Source: JAURDE01 sp965365285
Lineage (GTDB): Bacteria > Bdellovibrionota > Bacteriovoracia > Bacteriovoracales > Bacteriovoracaceae
Assembly (NCBI GenBank): GCA_965365285.1
Contig: CBDUBC010000017.1
Span: 1-35,801, forward strand
Direction of reading: 5' to 3'
DNA: 35,801 nucleotides
Shown here: in pieces, positions 31,069-35,801 of the stretch
Layout of the letters: every line of letters starts with the position of its first letter
How positions within the stretch are numbered: position 1 is the first letter of the stretch
Made by a program: the position numbers and the translations under genes
Notes under the pieces: model-generated
Database searches by the model: none
The model's input: only the letters and a program-made list of their open reading frames with translations
Told to the model about the DNA's origin: nothing

Positions 31069-31087
31069 AGCAATTAAAATTATTGCT
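31069..31087. other. Inverted repeat between selO and the secreted-protein gene
   Basis: AGCAAT (31069-31074) and ATTGCT (31082-31087) are perfect 6-bp arms with a 7-base loop. It lies after the selO stop on the minus strand. No T-run follows, so it may be an operator of the next gene rather than a terminator. Confidence 0.3.
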
Positions 31088-31120
31088 ACTTTTAATATAT
31101 CTTAGGATAAAAATTTAACA

Positions 31121-32527
31121 TTAAGTTCCACAAAAAGTCTTTCGAACCTTTTGCTCTTCTGTTGGTGGAAGAGCAAAATCTTCATTTCCTTCTTGTTCCT
31201 CAAAGGGATTTTGAAGAACTTCATTGATTTTCTTAAAATAGGAGTAATCTCCTGCATAAGCAAAATCAATCGCCTTTTGAACCTGATGGTTTCTTGGAAT
31301 GAATAGAGGATTTAAATTTGAGTGATTTTTAAGATTAGGACTTTTAGATTTCCAGAGCTTTAAAAACTCTTTGAATTGGGTGGTCTTGGGATAAAAGGAA
31401 TCGTCACCATTAAAAAGATTCTCAAGGTTTCTAAAGGCAAGAGTAAAATCAAGGGACTCTTTTTCAAGATAAGTTAAAAAGTTAAGAACAAGCTCGTCTT
31501 CATTTTCTAGTCCTAGTTTTTTAGAAAATGCTTTCATTCTTTTTTCATCAAAAAGAGAAAAGGTTGGAGTGAGAGTTTCTTCCACCTTTTTGATAGCCTT
31601 TTCTTGATCTTCATCAATCAGAGGAAGAAGACAATCAGCCAGCCTCAGAACATTCCATTTGGCGATAGGAACTTGATTAAAAAATGCGTATCGACCTCTT
31701 TCATCAATTGAGCTAAAGACTTTTTGAAAGCGAAACTCATCCATAAAAGCGCAAGGCCCATAATCGATAGTAATTCCAGTGACAGAGAAGTTATCGGTAT
31801 TCATAACACCGTGAATGAATCCTAAAGAGCTCCATTTAGTTATAAGATCAGATTGTTTATGAACGAGAACTCTTAATAGCTCTAGGGACTTTTCTTTGTA
31901 GTCACCCTCCAAGAGGTCTGGATAATGGCGTTTAAGGGTATAATCTAGAAGAATCTTTAAAGACTGCAGGTCTTTTTGAAACATAAAATATTGAAAGGTA
32001 CCAACTCTAAGGTGGCTACTGGCCACTCTAGTAAAGATTCCTCCTGGTTCTGGTCCTTCTTGCCTAAAAACCTCCTCTCCAGTTGAAACAGCACATAGTG
32101 CTCTTGTCGTAGGAACTCCTAATGCATGCATCGCCTCACTCACAATATATTCCCGAATCACTGGACCAAGAGCACTTCTTCCATCTCCTCTTCTTGAAAA
32201 CCTTGTTTGACCAGACCCTTTAAGCTGAATATCAAAACCATTCACTTCACCAAGATAATGGGCCCGTCCATCTCCAAGACTTGGGACAGGATGACCAAAT
32301 TGAAAACCGGCATAAGCGAGCGCTAAAGGTTCAGAGCCCTCTAGTATTTTTTGCCCTGAAAAAATTTGGGCCAGTTCTTCGTTATTAATTTTGTTAAACT
32401 CAATCCCAAGTTCTGAAGCTAGATTTTCATTAAATTGGATAAGTTTTGGTTTTTGAAAAGGAGCTGGGTGAACTCGTTCATAAAAGTTTTCAGGAAGATT
32501 AGTGTAGGTATTTTTAAAATTGATCAT
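31121..32527 (-). CDS. selO: Protein adenylyltransferase SelO (YdiU/UPF0061 family)
   Basis: This 468-aa protein matches SelO throughout: SEPLALAYAGFQFGHPVPSLGDGRA, QLKGSGQTRFSRRGDGRSAL (K103 region), the GFIHGVMNTDNFSVTGITIDYGP block with N243, D245 and the DYG Mg2+ aspartate D255. SelO has a pseudokinase fold and transfers AMP to Ser/Thr/Tyr of target proteins in redox control. The last three residues are C466-G-T: in eukaryotic SelO this antepenultimate position is selenocysteine, so a Cys here keeps the redox residue. Length is close to the 480 or so typical for bacteria. It is a solitary gene. Function is inferred from the family with high confidence. Confidence 0.96.
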   Translation of the reverse strand: MINFKNTYTNLPENFYERVHPAPFQKPKLIQFNENLASELGIEFNKINNEELAQIFSGQKILEGSEPLALAYAGFQFGHPVPSLGDGRAHYLGEVNGFDIQLKGSGQTRFSRRGDGRSALGPVIREYIVSEAMHALGVPTTRALCAVSTGEEVFRQEGPEPGGIFTRVASSHLRVGTFQYFMFQKDLQSLKILLDYTLKRHYPDLLEGDYKEKSLELLRVLVHKQSDLITKWSSLGFIHGVMNTDNFSVTGITIDYGPCAFMDEFRFQKVFSSIDERGRYAFFNQVPIAKWNVLRLADCLLPLIDEDQEKAIKKVEETLTPTFSLFDEKRMKAFSKKLGLENEDELVLNFLTYLEKESLDFTLAFRNLENLFNGDDSFYPKTTQFKEFLKLWKSKSPNLKNHSNLNPLFIPRNHQVQKAIDFAYAGDYSYFKKINEVLQNPFEEQEGNEDFALPPTEEQKVRKTFCGT

Positions 32528-32570
32528 GGGCCTAATCTAGCAATTTAGACAGGCCCGGACAATAGACTCT

Positions 32571-33608
32571 CTAGTTTTTGCAGTTCAGCGCAGCTTGAGT
32601 TCCTTCATAAACCCCATCTGCCTTTAAAAGGAGCATCTCCCCGTTGGCATCTTCGAAAAGAATGCGATTTGTCTCTTTTAGAGAGTTCATAAATCGGTTA
32701 GCAGAGAAAGGACTGAAATTAACCTTAACTGTAGTTTGGGTGCCTTTATGAGTGAGCTTTACATCTTTTGAATAAATAGTATCACCATCTTTATTGATTA
32801 AAGAAAATGCGCCTTCTACAGTTCCACTAGCAGGGTTTTCAGCATTCCAATTTCTAAAAACTCCAAACTCAGCATAAAGACGGTTTGGACCAACAGGTGC
32901 AAAGGTATTTTTATCGTCTAAAAGAACAATACTAAAGGCCGAAAAGCTTTCTTGCTTTAAATGAGTCGCAGAACACGCAACTTTCCCCATACTGTTTTCG
33001 ATAGGGATAATATGCCAGTCGCCAGTTTGAGTTCTTCGTGGCATTGGTTCCATAGTTTCTTTAAACTTTCGGCACTTTTGTTGTCTTTGTATGAAATTTG
33101 AAAAAACTTTTTCAATATTTTCCTTTTCATAAGTAAGACTTATGACGTTGAACATGTCCTCAACATTAGTATATCCATCAGCGTTTATGATTCGAATTTC
33201 AATTGATTTTTTAAATGCTGATAATACTGGCTTAGAAGACCCCTCAACGACAACACTTAATGTACTCTCATCATCAAACCAAACATCAGCTTCAGAGGTA
33301 TAGATGAGTCTATTGTCCGCGAGGATTTCAATTTGATTGTAATTAAAGATACTCGACTCGGCTTTTTTAAATTTTTTGTTTTTAAGCTCAAGGAGTAAGT
33401 AGAATTCATCTTCAGCAAAAGAGAGGAGAAGGTCTTCTCGTTCCCATTTATTATTTACCTTATTAGAAATATAAGAGTTTACTTCAAGGTTTTTATCCTC
33501 ACAATTCCAGTGTCGAAGGTCCTTGCCCCTATCAATACTAAATTTTTCAAATTCAGTTGCCTGAGCAAAACTCGAAATGAATAGGACCAATAAAATAAAA
33601 TAGTTCAT
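32571..33608 (-). CDS. Secreted protein of unknown function
   Basis: This 345-aa protein has a signal peptide (MNYFILLVLFISSFAQA) and no recognised domain. It has two halves: the first has alternating strands (FYLLLELKNKKF, IEILADNRLIY), and the second (PMPRRTQTGDWHIIPI to the end) has a cysteine-containing VACSATHL segment and a final ALNCKN. Four cysteines in total suggest disulfides. AGGAG precedes the ATG. It is separated from selO by 43 bases but both could be on one transcript. Family unknown. Confidence 0.7.
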   Translation of the reverse strand: MNYFILLVLFISSFAQATEFEKFSIDRGKDLRHWNCEDKNLEVNSYISNKVNNKWEREDLLLSFAEDEFYLLLELKNKKFKKAESSIFNYNQIEILADNRLIYTSEADVWFDDESTLSVVVEGSSKPVLSAFKKSIEIRIINADGYTNVEDMFNVISLTYEKENIEKVFSNFIQRQQKCRKFKETMEPMPRRTQTGDWHIIPIENSMGKVACSATHLKQESFSAFSIVLLDDKNTFAPVGPNRLYAEFGVFRNWNAENPASGTVEGAFSLINKDGDTIYSKDVKLTHKGTQTTVKVNFSPFSANRFMNSLKETNRILFEDANGEMLLLKADGVYEGTQAALNCKN

Positions 33609-33711
33609 TAAAAACTCCTAAAATATAGGGCTTAAATAGAGTAAATAGACTCAAAGGTCAATGAAGAGGGGAGAGCGAAAACTTTTTATACAGTATAACT
33701 ATTTGAATTGA

Positions 33712-34068
33712 TTAAGGGCATAGCTTTGAGGAATAGGACTCTTGCCTTTCCGGTCCTCCTCGCCAGCACTTAAAGAGTTTTTCATGAGTGATTACTTTGT
33801 AGTCCTCCTCTTTTTTCTTCTTAAGCTTGAGGACATGCTGAATACTCTTCACACTATCGTCAAGAAGCCCATCATCGGTAATGGTAATATTAAGTTCAGA
33901 CAGATCACTTGATTCTACAGAGCTCATTTTCTTTATAGTAATTGTTCTCATACTTACTTCAGAAGCAGATCCAACTTGTTCAATAGCAACTAAAGTTGCT
34001 TCCTCAAAGGCCGCAGAGTGTAGAGTGTTAGTGATAAATGAAAAAAGGAGTAAGGTAAAAAGCTTCAT
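33712..34068 (-). CDS. Small secreted protein of unknown function
   Basis: The start at 34068 opens a signal peptide (MKLFTLLLFSFITNTLHS). A longer frame from 34101 would begin inside the terminator of the upstream gene, so it is rejected. AAAGAGAG precedes this ATG. The mature part of about 100 residues is acidic, with one long charged helix (VLKLKKKKEEDYKVITHEKLF) and two cysteines (KCWRGG and the C-terminal LCP) that may pair. It follows the phosphatase-like gene on the same strand but is separated by a strong terminator. No family recognised. Confidence 0.6.
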   Translation of the reverse strand: MKLFTLLLFSFITNTLHSAAFEEATLVAIEQVGSASEVSMRTITIKKMSSVESSDLSELNITITDDGLLDDSVKSIQHVLKLKKKKEEDYKVITHEKLFKCWRGGPERQESYSSKLCP

Positions 34069-34088
34069 GAGTCTCTCTTTGAATAAGA

Positions 34089-34110
34089 GGGGGCATTTCA
34101 CCCCCCTTTT
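34089..34110 (-). terminator. Intrinsic terminator of the secreted phosphatase-superfamily gene
   Basis: On the minus strand GGGGGT (34106-34101 side) pairs with GCCCCC (34094-34089 side) across a 6-base loop, followed by TCTTATTC. It lies directly after the stop of the gene at 34114. Confidence 0.7.
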
Positions 34111-34113
34111 AAT

Positions 34114-34995
34114 CTAATTATTAAATAAAAATTTAAATTCGGAAAACTCTAATTCTTTTTGACGTAGAATTTTTTTAGTTAAGGCAAAATAGATGAGTGG
34201 GGCGACCATATTATTTTGAACTTTCTCTTTTATTTCTCCCTTAACTACGCCCTTGCCATAAACAAAGAATGGCACTGGATATTTTGCCGAACTATGGTTT
34301 TTTGAGCCCTGATCGTGACCGTGATCAGATGTTAGAATTACAAGCGTTTCTTTATCTAAACCGGTCTTTTTAAGCGCCTTTAATATACGACCAATTTGGC
34401 GGTCCGCCCTTTCAAGAGTCCATTTATAATGAAGACTTGAAGAACCAGCTCCATGACCAGCCGAGTCAGGAGAACCAATATAGAAGAATAGAAAATGAGG
34501 TCGTTTCTTTTTGAGATATCGAATGGCCTTGCTTGCTCCAGTAGGAGTAACAAGATAAGAGGACTTTTTGTTTAAAGTACCTTCGGCAGGATAACAGCCT
34601 ATTGATTTCCAATTAAAGATAACACCTAACTCAGAATCGGGAAGCGCTTCCCTAAGGTGTTTAAAGATGGTGGGATAGTTTTCATTTGCCTGAAGGCAAT
34701 CATTCGAATGAATACCATGTTGGTTTGAATTATAACCCGATAGAATTCCCATCCAGTTAGGACCCGACCAATTTCTTTCATCAATTTGAGCATCTAGACT
34801 CCATGCTCCATTATTTTTTAAAAAATCAATATTTGGTGTTTTGGGATCTCGGACACCACTTTCTTGAGATGGGTAGAGGTTGTGACTTCCTAATCCATCA
34901 ATTCCAATGAGAAGAACATGCTTGTAAGGCGCCACAGATTTGGACTGAGCACTTAAAGCAAATAATAAAGAGAGAGTTGCTAATAAGGTCTTCAT
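34114..34995 (-). CDS. Secreted alkaline-phosphatase-superfamily hydrolase (phosphodiesterase/pyrophosphatase type)
   Basis: This 293-aa protein has a signal peptide (MKTLLATLSLLFALSAQS). The two-metal site of the superfamily is complete: D33 in LIGIDGLG, nucleophile S77 in NWSGPNW, D177 and H181 in SPDSAGHGAG, D224/H225 in TSDHGHDQ, and H234 in NHSSA. A serine nucleophile instead of Thr is acceptable in this family. Enzymes of this type cleave phosphodiesters, nucleotides or sulfate esters. Length (about 290 aa) is short, without an accessory domain. AAGGAA precedes the ATG, and a strong terminator follows. The substrate is unknown. It may release phosphate from prey nucleotides. Confidence 0.88.
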   Translation of the reverse strand: MKTLLATLSLLFALSAQSKSVAPYKHVLLIGIDGLGSHNLYPSQESGVRDPKTPNIDFLKNNGAWSLDAQIDERNWSGPNWMGILSGYNSNQHGIHSNDCLQANENYPTIFKHLREALPDSELGVIFNWKSIGCYPAEGTLNKKSSYLVTPTGASKAIRYLKKKRPHFLFFYIGSPDSAGHGAGSSSLHYKWTLERADRQIGRILKALKKTGLDKETLVILTSDHGHDQGSKNHSSAKYPVPFFVYGKGVVKGEIKEKVQNNMVAPLIYFALTKKILRQKELEFSEFKFLFNN

Positions 34996-35061
34996 ATTAA
35001 TTCCTTTTTTAGAAAGAAATTAATAATCTACGATGAATGATGTCAAGGCTTAGGAAAAAAG

Positions 35062-35086
35062 AAAGGGACAGTAAAACTGTCCCTTT
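35062..35086 (-). terminator. Intrinsic terminator of the gene at 35096-35551
   Basis: AAAGGGACAGT (35062-35072) and ACTGTCCCTTT (35076-35086) form a perfect 11-bp stem with a 3-base loop. On the minus strand it is followed by a CTTTTTTC run. Confidence 0.9.
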
Positions 35087-35095
35087 GAGATTCAT

Positions 35096-35551
35096 TTATT
35101 TACACTCGTAAGCACCATTTGCCTTACATTCTGAGAAGTACTGCCCATTTTTCCAACCATAAGTACAGTCATACTCTCTATCCATCCGTTCTCCGTCATT
35201 TCCTTTTGGAATGAATCTGAGTTTAAAACTATAATCTCTTGAATAGGAGTTTGGGTTATAAACCCTTTCCCAGTTATATTTTTGATTATAGCTGACTACA
35301 TAGTCTCCTGAAGCAGCATTTAATTGTCCTTGGTAATTAATATGTCTTTGGTATTTATAATAACCCTCGGCTTGTCTATAATCACATTTGACCACTGCGT
35401 GATACTTGATCTGCCCTTGGAGATACTCATGGGCACATGGGTTGTAAAAGCGAACGTTTTGAGTACGCTTAATTTGCTCTGTACCTTGTTGACAATTTGC
35501 GTAAGCTCCCATTGAAACAAAAAACATTAAAAGTGAAATTACAATTTTCAT
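35096..35551 (-). CDS. Secreted Tyr-rich protein of unknown function
   Basis: The 151-aa product has a signal peptide (MKIVISLLMFFVSMGAYA). The mature part is tyrosine-rich with paired cysteines (NCQQGTE, NPCAHEY, KCDYRQ, DCTYGW, ECKANGAYECK), suggesting three disulfides and a compact beta fold. AGGAGG sits 6 bases before the ATG and a strong terminator follows the stop. It is a single-gene unit. No family recognised. Confidence 0.72.
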   Translation of the reverse strand: MKIVISLLMFFVSMGAYANCQQGTEQIKRTQNVRFYNPCAHEYLQGQIKYHAVVKCDYRQAEGYYKYQRHINYQGQLNAASGDYVVSYNQKYNWERVYNPNSYSRDYSFKLRFIPKGNDGERMDREYDCTYGWKNGQYFSECKANGAYECK

Positions 35552-35712
35552 AAATCCTCCTATTTTTAGACTCTTGTAAGGGTATAGATCAAAAAAAATA
35601 AGAAGGCAGTTATTATAATCAATTCTAAAGATGATTTAGGACAGTAGGTGGAGATAACGCGATGTTTGTTTTAAACTATTATCTGACACCATTATTATAG
35701 GGAGAAGAGGTA

Positions 35713-35801
35713 ATGATACACCAGTTATTATACATAAGTTTCGCATCGGGTCCTGTAAGGAAACTTATGATTAAAGAGATTCTAGCAAAGGCATCTGTCA
35801 A
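35713..35801 (+). CDS. BLUF-domain photoreceptor, only the N-terminus in the window
   Basis: ATG at 35713 opens a frame that runs to the right edge (29 codons). It reads MIHQLLYISFASGPVR and then LMIKEILAKASV, the start of a BLUF (flavin, blue-light) domain: the L-x-Y-x-S strand with the light-reactive Tyr at Y7, then the helix that ends near an expected Asn-rich loop. GGAGAAGAGG at 35701-35710 supplies the ribosome binding site. The rest of the protein lies outside, so whether it is BLUF alone or fused to an effector is not known. The 161-bp gap before it (35552-35712) holds the divergent promoters, with no clear motif beyond AT-rich hexamers. Confidence 0.75.
   Translation, partial: MIHQLLYISFASGPVRKLMIKEILAKASV

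Noticed and set aside
1..35801. CRISPR array, tRNA, rRNA, prophage or integron features
   Set aside because: No evenly spaced identical repeats, no cloverleaf-like tRNA ends with a CCA context, and no phage structural, integrase or transposase genes were found on either strand.

Overview
This 35.8 kb window is AT-rich chromosomal DNA from a Gram-negative bacterium. An unusually large share of the genes encode small secreted or envelope proteins with signal peptides, and there are several outer-membrane barrels. Together with an XRE-type regulator that has a TIGR02147-like C-terminus, a BLUF photoreceptor and low G+C, this fits a marine predator of the Bacteriovorax/Halobacteriovorax kind (Bdellovibrionota). 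That assignment is inference from gene style, not from a marker gene. No rRNA, tRNA, CRISPR array, insertion sequence or prophage was seen.

Layout. 1-2.9 kb: a truncated small exported protein and an XRE regulator (minus strand), a control region with a perfect 17-bp palindrome, a four-helix membrane protein and a secreted PPP-type phosphatase. 2.9-6.1 kb: a secreted protein, a cysteine-rich BFD-like iron-sulfur protein whose ribosome binding site lies in a hairpin, and a soluble PAS-PAS hybrid histidine kinase. 6.1-9.9 kb: a four-gene metal (probably zinc) uptake operon, made of a His-rich outer-membrane barrel, a ZnuA-type binding protein, a ZnuB-type permease and a second barrel. It is preceded by a perfect palindrome and has no ATPase gene. 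9.9-13.4 kb: two SRPBCC proteins, a cold-shock protein and the ABC-F ATPase Uup. 13.4-17.6 kb: a divergent pair of DoxX-like membrane proteins, a periplasmic rhodanese, a dicarboxylate/amino-acid symporter and a SulP anion transporter with a STAS domain. 17.6-21 kb: a solute-binding lipoprotein, a DUF924 protein, a small secreted protein and a HEFGH metalloprotease-like protein. 20.7-24.9 kb: a regulator translationally coupled to a secreted Gly-rich protein, a Kef-type antiporter and a CNNM/CBS protein. 25-30 kb: secreted proteins, a barrel fragment, a membrane-anchored spermidine-synthase-like protein, a DUF4421-like protein and an unrecognised 334-aa secreted protein. 30-35.8 kb: an RRM protein, SelO, four secreted proteins of unknown role, a secreted alkaline-phosphatase-superfamily hydrolase, and the first 29 codons of a BLUF protein at the right edge.

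Most genes stand alone or in pairs. The only clear multi-gene operon is the metal-uptake set. Genes are tightly packed: four convergent pairs overlap at their 3' ends and three more are separated by 1-14 bases. Where there is room, strong intrinsic terminators separate units. For several genes a good Shine-Dalgarno sequence or signal peptide favours an internal start over the longest reading frame; those shorter coordinates are used here. The most promising candidates for new biology are the metal-uptake operon with its palindrome, the regulator/secreted-protein pair with its palindromes, the unrecognised His-rich secreted protein, and the XRE operator region.
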